From the NCBI RefSeq assembly GCF_007992495.1, contig NZ_BKAJ01000004.1:1-64000 (forward strand): DNA of 64,000 nt. The letters are read 5' to 3'. Shown in pieces: positions 18,599 to 26,309 of this stretch (its first letter is position 1; every line of letters begins with the position of its first letter). The notes under the pieces were generated by a model. It had not been told where the DNA came from. It made no database searches and worked only from the letters and a program-made list of their open reading frames with translations. Source of the stretch: Reyranella soli. GTDB taxonomy: Bacteria; Pseudomonadota; Alphaproteobacteria; Reyranellales; Reyranellaceae. A program made the position numbers and the translations under genes.

Positions 18599-18606
18599 AA
18601 AGTTAA
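18591..18606. promoter_or_regulatory. Candidate ArsR operator over the start codon
   Basis: TTAAC (18591-18595) and GTTAA (18602-18606) form a perfect dyad with a six-base spacer that contains the ArsR start codon. It is AT-rich, in contrast to its surroundings. Position and symmetry fit autorepression by the ArsR protein. Confidence 0.5.
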
Positions 18607-18748
18607 GTGTAAGGAGGTCGGCCGCCCCGAGTCAAGATGACCATCGGTCTATCTGGTGGAAAGAGGCGGTCCCGTGGGAGGCTGCCCGCCTTCCAGGAGC
18701 TGACTATGACCCAGCGTCTCGACTACCAGAAGCTCTCGAACCCCGGGC

Positions 18749-19150
18749 GTGCGCGCCGTCGGCGGCGTCTACACATACGTCTTGAATTCAGGCCTGCCCA
18801 AAATCCTGCTCGATCTGGTCTTCCTGCGGGCTTCGCAGATCAACGGCTGCGCCTACTGCATCGACTCGCACTCGCGCGATCTCCAGGAGGAGGGCGTGCC
18901 GGTCGAAAAGATCATGCTGCTTCAGGCGTGGCGCGAGGCAGGCGATTTTTTTTCGACAAAGGAGAAGGCTGCCCTGCAATGGGCCGAGGAAGTGACTCGG
19001 GTCTCCGAGACCCACGCTTCCGACGAGGCCTTCGCCGCCGTGTCGGCCGAGTTCCAACCCAAGGAAGTGTCCGACCTGACGATCGCGATCGGCCTGATCA
19101 ACCTGTTCAATCGCCTGGCAATCAGCCTGCGCCGACCGCCGGGCAGCTAG
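18749..19150 (+). CDS. AhpD-like carboxymuconolactone decarboxylase family protein, 5' frameshift
   Basis: The family normally starts MTQRLDY and continues without break. Here ATG 18706, behind AGGAG, opens MTQRLDYQKLSNPG but the frame then breaks. Removing the single C at 18748 would join it to VRAVGGVYTYVLNSG and the rest of the protein. As it stands, translation could begin at GTG 18749, giving 133 residues that keep the peroxidase-type motif CAYCIDSH (about residue 31) and TIAIGLINLFNRLAIS. The function would be alkylhydroperoxidase-like redox activity. Either a sequencing error or a recent mutation explains the break. Confidence 0.75.
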   Translation: MRAVGGVYTYVLNSGLPKILLDLVFLRASQINGCAYCIDSHSRDLQEEGVPVEKIMLLQAWREAGDFFSTKEKAALQWAEEVTRVSETHASDEAFAAVSAEFQPKEVSDLTIAIGLINLFNRLAISLRRPPGS

Positions 19151-19277
19151 TAGCTCTGCACAGTGATCATGACGGGCGCGGGGCCGATGAGATTGCCAGC
19201 ACTGCTGGCACCGGTCCCCGACCCCGGAGTAATTGCGTCGATCGACCGCCTATGGAGCGCAAAAACTAAAACCGTAG

Positions 19278-19306
19278 TTGACCCGTTAAATCACTTCAGT
19301 TATATT
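19278..19306 (+). promoter_or_regulatory. Sigma70-type promoter of element A
   Basis: TTGACC (19278-19283) and TATATT (19301-19306) are separated by exactly 17 bases. The same arrangement occurs at 44823-44851, although the spacer sequence differs. Predicted transcription start is near 19313. Confidence 0.6.
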
Positions 19307-19312
19307 ATCCTT

Positions 19313-19390
19313 GTGCCTGCCTCCCGGCGGCTCTGCTCTATGCATCGTTCATCCGATACCATCGCGTCCGGACGCCGCCGCCGGACCCGG
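19313..19390 (+). ncRNA. Candidate small RNA, copy A
   Basis: Downstream of the promoter lies a segment that matches copy B almost base for base, including CTCTGCTCT, TGCATCGTTCATCCG and TACCATCGCG. It ends in a hairpin GTCCGG(19366-19371)/CCGGAC(19381-19386). In copy B the second base pair of this stem is C-G instead of T-A, a compensatory change. The 3' end is a guess since no U-tract follows. A short ORF (ATG 19340, 22 codons) lies inside, but it is not preserved as such in copy B. Confidence 0.4.
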
Positions 19391-19596
19391 TCCCCTCCGG
19401 TCGAGTGAAAAACCCCGTTGCGATATTTGCGTAAAATGTCCGAGTTCGCCGGCACGCCCCATGGGTAGTGGGTCGGCGTCCGACGCGCCGCTACGACCTC
19501 CGTCGGAAATGCCGATAATGCCGGAAAATCATCTCGCCGCGCCGAGGAACGCGATCCCGTTGCCGTTCAGCCCGTCAAAAGCTGTGCGAAGAACGA

Positions 19597-20334
19597 TCAG
19601 ACCTTCTCCATCAGCGCCTGCGCGGCCGCCGGATTGCGCACCTTGGCGCCCGAGATGAAGTAGACGAAGGCGTCGCCCTTCTTGGCCCAGCCCTTGGCGC
19701 GCTTGGCCCACTGGTCGAGCTCGGCGGGCTTGTAGCCCGTCTTGACCTTCTCCTGCGAGCCCATCAGGCGGGCGTAGGTGAAGTCGGCGGTCGGCTCGTC
19801 GATCTCCGGGAAGTCCTCGTCGTGGGCGAAGACGATGGCGGCGTTGTACTTGCGGGCGAGGTCGTAGAAACGCTTGTCCTTGAAGCTGTCGTGCCGGACC
19901 TCCAGCGCGTGGCGGACCGGCAGCTTGCCGACCTCCTTGGGCAACAGCTTCAGGAACGCCTCGAAGTCCTCCGGGTCGAACTTCTTGGTGCCCATGAACT
20001 GCCAGTTCACCGGGCCCAGCCGGTCCTTGAGCTCGACGATGCCCTGGGCGAAGAAGCGCTGCACCGATTCGCCGGCTTCGGCGAGCACCCGGCGGTTGGT
20101 GCAGAAGCGCGAGGCCTTCACGGCGAAGACGAAGCCGTCCGGCGTCTCGTCGTGCCACTTCGCCCAGCTCGTCGGCTTGAAGCTGGAATAGTAGGTACCG
20201 TTGATCTCGATCGAGCTCAGCTTGCGGCTGGCATATTCCAGCTCGCGCTTCTGGCTGAGGTCGTCGGGATAGAAGACGCCGCGCCACGGCTCGAAGGTCC
20301 AGCCGCCGATACCGACATAGATCTTGCCTGCCAT
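19597..20334 (-). CDS. DUF72 domain-containing protein
   Basis: From the ATG at 20334 the protein has 245 residues with the DUF72 TIM-barrel pattern: YVGIGGWTFEPWRGVFYP at the start, EINGTYYSSFKPTSWAKW and VFAVKASRFCTNRR in the middle, and RHALEVRHDSF. The family is conserved in bacteria; the activity is not established. It is cytoplasmic and monocistronic. It is convergent with the candidate small RNA and downstream of a flippase gene on the same strand. Confidence 0.92.
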   Translation of the reverse strand: MAGKIYVGIGGWTFEPWRGVFYPDDLSQKRELEYASRKLSSIEINGTYYSSFKPTSWAKWHDETPDGFVFAVKASRFCTNRRVLAEAGESVQRFFAQGIVELKDRLGPVNWQFMGTKKFDPEDFEAFLKLLPKEVGKLPVRHALEVRHDSFKDKRFYDLARKYNAAIVFAHDEDFPEIDEPTADFTYARLMGSQEKVKTGYKPAELDQWAKRAKGWAKKGDAFVYFISGAKVRNPAAAQALMEKV

Positions 20335-20389
20335 TGGATGCTCCGCGATGGGCTTTGGCGGTAGAATGGCAGGCCGCCCACCATCGGGT

Positions 20390-21862
20390 CTAGCGTGCTC
20401 GTCTCGCCAGAGACCAGGCCGCCTTGGCGATGCGTCGCTCGAAGAGCAGCAGACAACCGCCCAGCAGCGCCGCGCCAATCGCGACCTCGAGCCACCAGAA
20501 TTGGTGAGCCGGGGCGGGCAGGAAGGCGATGCCGAGGGCGACCGCGAGCGAGCACAGAAGCGGCGGGATCAGCAGCGGCAATAGCGCAAAGCGCCCGAGC
20601 TCCAGGCGCCGGCGGGCGATCGCGAGCATCGTGACGCTCATCGTCTCGGCCGCCAGCAGGGCCGCGATCGCGCCCCAGCTGCCGTAGCGCGGGATCAACA
20701 CGATGTTCAGCGCCAGGCTGGCCACGGCCGACATGGCGATGATCTTCAGATGCAGCTTCTGATGCCCCCAGGCCAGCAACGGCGTGCCCAGGCCGATGTT
20801 GGTGAAGGTGAGCGCCACGACCAGGCACAGCCATTCGAAATACGGTCCCGCCGCGGCGAACTGGGCGCCGAACAGCAGATCGTTGACATGCCGGCCGCAG
20901 GCCCAGCCGAGAGCGGCGATCGGCAGGCCCATCCAGACCATCAGGGTGGCGAAGTCGTGTGCCACGCGCTTGGCCTGCTGGGTGTCGCCCGCGACTTGGG
21001 ACAGCACCGGGAAGTAGGCGTTCATCATGGCGCCGCTCACCACGGTCGAGATGAACATCAGCTTGTAGGCCGTGGTGTAGAGGCCGACCTCGGTATCGCT
21101 GTGGCTGAAGCCCAGCAGGATCGCGCCGCCGTTGTAGACCACCAGCACCGCCAGCAACGACAGCGCGAGCGGCCACGCTTCGGACAGGAGCTTGCCGCCG
21201 GCAGCGAGGCGCGGGCGCACGTCGGCCAGGCGCAGGATGCCGTGGTGCTGCAGGTACCAGAAGTAATAGCCCACCAGGGCGAGCGAGAAGGGCAACGTGT
21301 AGGCGGCGAACAGGTAGATGTCGCCCGGCTCGCGGATCAGCAGGAGCAGCGCGGGGATCTGCAGCAGGTTGATGACCAGCGAGGCGATGGCGGGCCCGGC
21401 CATGCGTTGATGCGCCTGCAGGACCCAGATGGTGCTGCCGGCATTGATCAGGATGATGACGCCCTGGATCAGCAGCAGGGTGCTGGCTTGCCCGCCACGC
21501 GGATCGAGGAGCGCGATCGCCGCGACGACGGCATAGGCCGCGAGGCCGAACAGCATCTGGAGGCCGATCACCAGCGAGGTGATCGACGCGGTCTGCTTGG
21601 GGTTGGCGGCGATGTCACGCTGTCCCACCATCGCCAGGCCCGGGCTGGCGAGAAGGGCGAGGAAGGCGAGCAGGGCCGCGTTCCAGTTCACCTGGCCGAT
21701 CGCGGCCGGACCGAGGACGCGGCGGCTGTAGGCGGTGGCGAAGATGCCGACCAGCAGGACGATGCCGCTGACGGCGGTCATGGCGATGAAGTTCGTGGCG
21801 ATCGTGCGTCGGCGATAAGCGGGGGGCGCCGCCGGCGCATCGATCGAAGAACTGATTTGCAT
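20390..21862 (-). CDS. Polysaccharide flippase (MATE/Wzx-like)
   Basis: From the ATG at 21862 the protein has 490 residues with about 12-14 hydrophobic helices. The start, RRRTIATNFIAMTAVSGIVLLVGIFATAYSRRVLGPAAIG, is characteristic of the polysaccharide synthesis/oligosaccharide flippase family. It would move lipid-linked glycans across the inner membrane. No glycosyltransferases adjoin it, though a polyprenyl-phosphate transferase lies at 1.7-2.7 kb. The frame is open to 21982, but the added residues look unlike the family. Confidence 0.88.
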   Translation of the reverse strand: MQISSSIDAPAAPPAYRRRTIATNFIAMTAVSGIVLLVGIFATAYSRRVLGPAAIGQVNWNAALLAFLALLASPGLAMVGQRDIAANPKQTASITSLVIGLQMLFGLAAYAVVAAIALLDPRGGQASTLLLIQGVIILINAGSTIWVLQAHQRMAGPAIASLVINLLQIPALLLLIREPGDIYLFAAYTLPFSLALVGYYFWYLQHHGILRLADVRPRLAAGGKLLSEAWPLALSLLAVLVVYNGGAILLGFSHSDTEVGLYTTAYKLMFISTVVSGAMMNAYFPVLSQVAGDTQQAKRVAHDFATLMVWMGLPIAALGWACGRHVNDLLFGAQFAAAGPYFEWLCLVVALTFTNIGLGTPLLAWGHQKLHLKIIAMSAVASLALNIVLIPRYGSWGAIAALLAAETMSVTMLAIARRRLELGRFALLPLLIPPLLCSLAVALGIAFLPAPAHQFWWLEVAIGAALLGGCLLLFERRIAKAAWSLARRAR

Positions 21863-21966
21863 GCACCGATGTCTCATCCCGAACCCGGGCAGGACAACGG
21901 CCGTGGCGGCCGGACACAGCTTTGACACCCCCGGGAACAGGACTGCAGTGCGGGCGTTGTCACGCA

Positions 21967-22410
21967 ATGACCATGGCAACACCAGCGGCGGTCGAGGCCG
22001 AAATCCACGCCATCATGAACGACCGGATCGAGGCCGTGCAGGCAAAGGACGCGGCACGCCTGGTGTCTCATCATGCGGCGGACGTCGTGGCCTACGATCT
22101 GCTCGAGCCTCTGCAATACAAGGGAGCGGCCGACCTGCGGCGTCGTGCCCAGCAATGGTTCGATGGCTATGACGGACCGATGGCGTATGAAATCCGCGAG
22201 CTCGTCGTCGTCCCGGGCCACGGCGTGGCGTTCTGCCACGGCCTGCACCATGTCGCTGGTCGACTCAAGACGGGCCAGCAGGTCGACATGTGGTGGCGCG
22301 CCACGCAGGGACTGCGCCTGGTCGGCGACAAGTGGCAGATCGTCCACGAGCACAGCTCCCTGCCGTTCGACATGGCGAGCGGGAAGGTCTCGTTCACGCT
22401 CAAACCTTAG
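21967..22410 (+). CDS. SnoaL/NTF2-like protein
   Basis: The protein has 147 residues from ATG 21967 (ATG 21973 is also possible). It shows the cone-shaped NTF2-like pattern: VEAEIHAIMNDRIEAVQAKDAARLVSHHAADVVAYDL at the start and WWRATQGLRLVGDKWQIVHEHSSLPF at the end, as in SgcJ/ketosteroid isomerase relatives. These are small-ligand binding or isomerase proteins. It is divergent from the flippase, and its stop overlaps the stop of the converging MFS gene. Confidence 0.85.
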   Translation: MTMATPAAVEAEIHAIMNDRIEAVQAKDAARLVSHHAADVVAYDLLEPLQYKGAADLRRRAQQWFDGYDGPMAYEIRELVVVPGHGVAFCHGLHHVAGRLKTGQQVDMWWRATQGLRLVGDKWQIVHEHSSLPFDMASGKVSFTLKP

Positions 22411-23696
22411 GGCGACGACGAGGAAGATCGGCAGCCATCGCCTGAAGGGTGCGTTCGAAGGTCGTCAGCGGCAGGGCGCGTCTCGGGCATCAGGAACCAC
22501 ACGGTGGCCAGGGCGCATAGCGCGACGGCCGCCAGGCCCATGAAGGCTACCGAGCTGCTGAACGTGTCACTCATGTAGCCGGCGAAGGTGGGGCTGATCG
22601 AGGCGCCCACGCCCATCATGGTGCCGACCACGCCTTGGGTGAGGTTGAAGCGACCCGAGCCGCGCGTCAGATCGGCGATGGTGAGCGGCACCATGACGCT
22701 CATCACAGCGGCGGTCAGGCCATCGAGAAGCTGCACGGCGACCAGCAGGTAGGGGTCGCTCACCGTGGCGAGCAGCAGGCCGCGAATCGGCAGTGCCGCG
22801 AAGCCCGCGATCAGCAGTGGCTTGCGGCCGATGCGCTGCGCCTGCCGGCCGACCCAGGGCGAGAACAGGGCGACCACGATCTGCGGGCCGACGATGCAGG
22901 CGCCGATCAGCACGGTGGCCCACTGGCCCGAGCGCGTGGTGAGCACGCTGCCCATCAGCGGCAGCATGGCGGCATTGGCGAGATGGAACAGCAGGATGCA
23001 GCAGCCGAACACCAGCAGGGCGCGCTTGCTGAGCAGGCTGCGCAGATCGACCGGCGGCTTGCCGGTACGCATCTCCGGCAGGTTGCCGTGCGCGCGCTCC
23101 GGGTCGATTTCCGCTGCCGCGACGCCGCGCAGCACCAGCAGTGTCGGCACGAGCAGCGCCGCGGTCACGAAGAACACGGCCTGGGGCGAGAAGAAGTAGC
23201 CGAAGCCGCCCATCACCGCCGCCGACAGCCCCGCGCCGATCGAGGCGAAGCGCGCGTTGCGGCCAAAGCGCTCGCCGATCGCGGCGTGGCCGACGAGACC
23301 CAGGCTGATCGCGGCGATAGCCGGCCCCAGGACGCAGCTTGCAGCGGCGTGCAGGGTCGCGGCGAGCAACACTGCCGGAAAGATCGGGAAGGTCGCATAG
23401 ACCATCGCGCTGATGGCGATCAGGGTCACGGCCACCGCCGCGACCACGCGCTCGGAGCGCACGGCATCGACCAGCGCACCGCCTGGGATCTGGCCCAGCA
23501 GCGAGACCAGGCCGGCCACGGTCAGCACCAGGCCGATCTCGATCTGCGTCCATTGCTGCGATGTGAGATAGACGGCGACGAACGGCCCGAAACCGGTCTG
23601 CACGTCGGCGACAAGAAAGATGAACCAGTCGAGCCGTTTGAGGCTGCGACTGGATGGATGCGGCGGCGAAGGAGAGGGAAGCTCCGTCACCGGCAT
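22407..23696 (-). CDS. MFS transporter
   Basis: The 429-residue protein has 12 predicted membrane helices and typical MFS loops (GGALVDAVRSERVVA between helices 2 and 3, VGRQAQRIGRKPLLI between 8 and 9). The beginning, LDWFIFLVADVQTGFGPFVAVYLTSQQW, is typical of a branch of uncharacterised drug/metabolite exporters in proteobacteria. It ends in a serine run close to the stop. The stop of the PRC-barrel gene lies just upstream (23701). The substrate is unknown. Confidence 0.9.
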   Translation of the reverse strand: MPVTELPSPSPPHPSSRSLKRLDWFIFLVADVQTGFGPFVAVYLTSQQWTQIEIGLVLTVAGLVSLLGQIPGGALVDAVRSERVVAAVAVTLIAISAMVYATFPIFPAVLLAATLHAAASCVLGPAIAAISLGLVGHAAIGERFGRNARFASIGAGLSAAVMGGFGYFFSPQAVFFVTAALLVPTLLVLRGVAAAEIDPERAHGNLPEMRTGKPPVDLRSLLSKRALLVFGCCILLFHLANAAMLPLMGSVLTTRSGQWATVLIGACIVGPQIVVALFSPWVGRQAQRIGRKPLLIAGFAALPIRGLLLATVSDPYLLVAVQLLDGLTAAVMSVMVPLTIADLTRGSGRFNLTQGVVGTMMGVGASISPTFAGYMSDTFSSSVAFMGLAAVALCALATVWFLMPETRPAADDLRTHPSGDGCRSSSSSP

Positions 23697-23700
23697 GGCG

Positions 23701-24219
23701 CTACGGCAGGGGCTCGAGCTTGCCCGAAGCCACGATCACGATGATCGGGCGGCCTTCCTTGTACTCCGGTGCCGGCTTTACCTGGTCGCGCGTCAGTTCG
23801 AGGACGATGCCATAGCGTTTTTCCGCCGCCGGCACGAAGTGCAGCGCCTGCCAGGCGACGGCGATCTTGCGGCTGCCGACGCCCAGGAAGCCGCCGAAGT
23901 CGATGATGGCGGCGCGAGTCGCACCTTGTCCGTCGACAAGGACGTCGACGATGCGGCCCATGTTCTCGTCGGCGAGGCTGCGGACCTCGCGACCGAGGAT
24001 GCCCTGCACTTCCAGTGTGTCGAGCACGGTGACCGAGGGCTGGCCGGGCGCCTGTGCCGGGACAGGTGGCGGTGGCTGTGCCGGGGCAGGTGCCGGTGTC
24101 GGGGCAGGTGCCGGTACCGGGGCAGGTGCCTGTCCTTGCGCGCCGCCTTCGGTCTGGCCCGCCGCGGCGAACGCGGTCAGCGCCACGACCAGCAGGACAG
24201 CTGCGAACTTCTTGATCAT
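23701..24219 (-). CDS. Exported PRC-barrel protein with Pro-Ala linker
   Basis: From the ATG at 24219 the protein has 172 residues: signal peptide (MIKKFAAVLLVVALTAFAAA), a low-complexity Pro-Ala linker (about residues 30-58) read from a degenerate 18-base DNA repeat, and a PRC-barrel domain (ILGREVRSLADENMGRIVDVLVD, then IDFGGFLGVGSRKIAVAW). PRC-barrels bind other proteins or RNA. The exported form with a linker is common in Rhizobiales and Rhodospirillales. A second PRC-barrel protein, without signal, is at 54720. Confidence 0.85.
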   Translation of the reverse strand: MIKKFAAVLLVVALTAFAAAGQTEGGAQGQAPAPVPAPAPTPAPAPAQPPPPVPAQAPGQPSVTVLDTLEVQGILGREVRSLADENMGRIVDVLVDGQGATRAAIIDFGGFLGVGSRKIAVAWQALHFVPAAEKRYGIVLELTRDQVKPAPEYKEGRPIIVIVASGKLEPLP

Positions 24220-24294
24220 GGAATGCCCCCGCGCGAATTTCAGCTCAAGGATCAACTCCGCACGCGGCTCCGGGTTGCCGCGGGAGAGGCGAAC

Positions 24295-24816
24295 GTGGCC
24301 AAAGCGACGACAGAGAACACAGCAGCGGCGACAGGCCAGTGCCTTTGTGGCGCGGTTCAGTTCGAGATCGGCGTTCCGGCGCGGTGGGCCTGGCACGATC
24401 ATTCCGGCGCGACGAGGCGGGCGCACGGTGCCGCCTACGCGACCTATGTCGGCAGTTGGCGCAGTCGCTTTCGCGTGACCAAGGGCCAGGCGAAGATCAC
24501 ACGCTTTGAGGACAAGGCGACCAGGACGACGAGAGGCTTCTGCTCCCACTGCGGAACGCCCATCCTCTACGAACGGGCGCACTCGCCGCAGATGATCAAC
24601 ATACCGCGTGCGCTGTTCAGCAGCCGCACAGGGCGCGAGCCGCGCTATCACATCGCCATCGCCGAGCTGCAGGACTGGACGTATCTCGGCGAGCCGCTCG
24701 TTCCGTTAAAGGGCTATCCCGGCGTTGTATGGGAGCGGCCTGCCAAGAAGAAGCGGCGTCAGGTCATCCGTGGGCAAAGGACAGGATATCCCGCGCCAGA
24801 CGATCCCGATGAGTGA
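24295..24816 (+). CDS. GFA (glutathione-dependent formaldehyde-activating)/CENP-V family protein
   Basis: Starting at the GTG at 24295, six bases after GGGAGAGG, gives 173 residues. The zinc-binding Cys are seen in GQCLCGAVQFEI and GFCSHCGTPILYER. This family includes the formaldehyde-activating enzyme Gfa, though most members have no proven activity. It is divergent from the PRC-barrel gene. Its last 53 bases overlap the end of the converging alpha/beta hydrolase gene, and the C-terminal tail is Lys/Arg-rich. Confidence 0.85.
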   Translation: MAKATTENTAAATGQCLCGAVQFEIGVPARWAWHDHSGATRRAHGAAYATYVGSWRSRFRVTKGQAKITRFEDKATRTTRGFCSHCGTPILYERAHSPQMINIPRALFSSRTGREPRYHIAIAELQDWTYLGEPLVPLKGYPGVVWERPAKKKRRQVIRGQRTGYPAPDDPDE

Positions 24817-25648
24817 TGACGAGCCCGTGCGGCGCGCCCTCATATACCTTGAGCGTCGAGCCCGGTATGAGCTCAGCGACCTTCCTGGCGGTCGTGTCCA
24901 GCGGGTTGACCACGTCCTTGTCGCCATGGGCGATCAAGGTCGGCACGGTGACGGCCTGCATGTCCGCGCGGAAGTCGCCGCCGGCGATGGCGCGCATGCA
25001 GTCGATGGTGGCTTTCGGCGAGGCCCGCATGAACTGGGCGACGATCCACTCGGTCAAGGTGGGTGAAACGGCGGGATGGCCGCCGGTGAAAGCGGTGACG
25101 CCCTTGGCAAGGAAGGCCGGCCGGTCCTGCTTCAGGCCGGCGATGAGCGGGCTGAAGTCGCTGGTCGACTGAGGCGGGACCGTGCTCAGCATCACCAGGC
25201 GGGCGATGCGTGCGCTGCCGTGTCGGCGCAGGTATCGCACCGCTTCGCCGTTGCCCATCGAGTGGGCGACCAGCGTGACGTCGCTGAGGTCGAGCTGGTC
25301 GATGACCGCGGCCAGGTCGTCGGCCAGGCGATCGTAGTCGTAGCCGCGCCCCGGATCGCTCGACCGTCCGTGGCCGCGCCGGTCATAGGCGACGCAGCGC
25401 AAGCCCTGGTCGGCCAGCTCGACGAGCTGGTACTCCCAGATGTCGGCATTGAGGCTCCAGGCATGGGTGAACACCACGGGCTTGCCGGTTCCCCAATCGA
25501 GGTGGAACAGGCTCGCGCCATCGTCGGTCTCGATGAAGGAAGGCCGCGCTGCGACCGGCACCCTGGCCGCGGCCGGCCGGCTGCCGGCGGCGACGAGGGT
25601 CGCGACGGCGCCAGCAGCGATCGAGGTTGTCGCACTTCTCCGGTCCAT
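24764..25648 (-). CDS. Exported alpha/beta hydrolase
   Basis: From the ATG at 25648 (behind GGGAGG) the protein has 294 residues. An Ala-rich N-terminal signal (MDRRSATTSIAAGAVATLVAAGS) is followed by the alpha/beta hydrolase core: YDRRGHGRSS, the nucleophile in VAHSMGNGE, an Asp in AHGDKDVVNP and the His in GAPHGLVI. The family includes non-haem chloroperoxidase-like and ester hydrolases. The nucleophile elbow has Met-Gly-Asn in place of the more common Met-Gly-Gly. The gene overlaps the converging GFA gene by 53 bases and follows the SnoaL-like gene on the same strand. Confidence 0.87.
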   Translation of the reverse strand: MDRRSATTSIAAGAVATLVAAGSRPAAARVPVAARPSFIETDDGASLFHLDWGTGKPVVFTHAWSLNADIWEYQLVELADQGLRCVAYDRRGHGRSSDPGRGYDYDRLADDLAAVIDQLDLSDVTLVAHSMGNGEAVRYLRRHGSARIARLVMLSTVPPQSTSDFSPLIAGLKQDRPAFLAKGVTAFTGGHPAVSPTLTEWIVAQFMRASPKATIDCMRAIAGGDFRADMQAVTVPTLIAHGDKDVVNPLDTTARKVAELIPGSTLKVYEGAPHGLVITHRDRLARDILSFAHG

Positions 25649-25661
25649 CGCGACCTCCCGA

Positions 25662-26141
25662 TCAGCTGCGCGCGGGTGCGGCGTCGACGAAGCCGACGAC
25701 CGACTTGATACGGCCGTCGCCGGCCACGACGACGAAGTCGGTGCCCTTGATGTAGAGCGGCGCATCCGCAGTGCCGCCGGCCACCCAGCTGAACCGCACG
25801 TAGTCGTGATGCGCCTCGATGCCGCTGGCCAGGCGCAGCCGGTAGCCGGGGAAGTGGCCTTGCGCCGTCGCGATCATGGCCTCCAGGCTGTCATGGCCTT
25901 TGCCGTCGCGCGCGGCGTCGACGTACGTGCCGTCGTCGGTCCAGGCCTTGGCCACCAGCTCGCGCCGCCGCTTGGGCTCGGGTTCGTTCCATGCCGCGAG
26001 GTATCGCACCACGACTTCGTTGGCGTTGCTCATCGCCTTGCTCCTTTGAGATGGGGATTGGGCTCCAGCGGGGCTGGGCAGCGCCGGCGACGCTGCGACG
26101 CCGACCGCGACGATTGCTCGGATCAGGTCTCGTCTTTCCAT
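25662..26141 (-). CDS. SnoaL/NTF2-like protein with N-terminal signal
   Basis: The protein has 159 residues from ATG 26141. The N-terminus (MERRDLIRAIVAVGVAASPALPSPAGAQS) looks like a signal peptide and resembles that of the next gene. The rest is a SnoaL-like fold (VVVRYLAAWNEPEPKRRRELVAKAW, then GTDFVVVAGDGRIKSVVGFVD). A cytoplasmic form could start at Met 26033. It lies 13 bases before the hydrolase start, so both are probably one transcript. Confidence 0.8.
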   Translation of the reverse strand: MERRDLIRAIVAVGVAASPALPSPAGAQSPSQRSKAMSNANEVVVRYLAAWNEPEPKRRRELVAKAWTDDGTYVDAARDGKGHDSLEAMIATAQGHFPGYRLRLASGIEAHHDYVRFSWVAGGTADAPLYIKGTDFVVVAGDGRIKSVVGFVDAAPARS

Positions 26142-26309
26142 GGCGCCGAACCTATGGCGGCGACATCAGGCGGTCGATTACCTGACGGGTAAGTTGCTGC
26201 TCGTCGGCGACAGATGTCTCAGAGGGCATTGCGCCTGCCGTTGACCTGATGCCACAACAACGGGCGACAGGAACGCGATACTCTTCGGTCATCTCAGGGA
26301 CAGGCGTCG

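Larger units (their letters stand above)
19151..19596. other. 446-bp intergenic region with paralogous non-coding element A
   Basis: No convincing protein gene is present. From 19189 to about 19480 it is homologous to 44743-45030: shared 22-bp palindromic start (19189-19210), promoter, conserved core, hairpin, a TGTCCGA block and a TAGTGGGTCGGC block at the end. Indels shift reading frames between the copies, which argues against a conserved protein. The rest (19480-19596) shows nothing I recognise. Confidence 0.7.

Noticed and set aside
19340..19408. 22-codon ORF in element A
   Set aside because: Copy B has no ATG there and no equivalent stop; indels break the frame between copies, so a conserved peptide is not supported.
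20750..21925. Long plus-strand frame opposite the flippase
   Set aside because: Gln/Arg/Asp-rich antisense frame of a membrane protein gene; no family features.
24060..24135. Minisatellite-like GGGGCAGGTGCCGGT repeat
   Set aside because: It is the coding repeat for the Pro-Ala linker of the PRC-barrel protein, not an independent repeat element.
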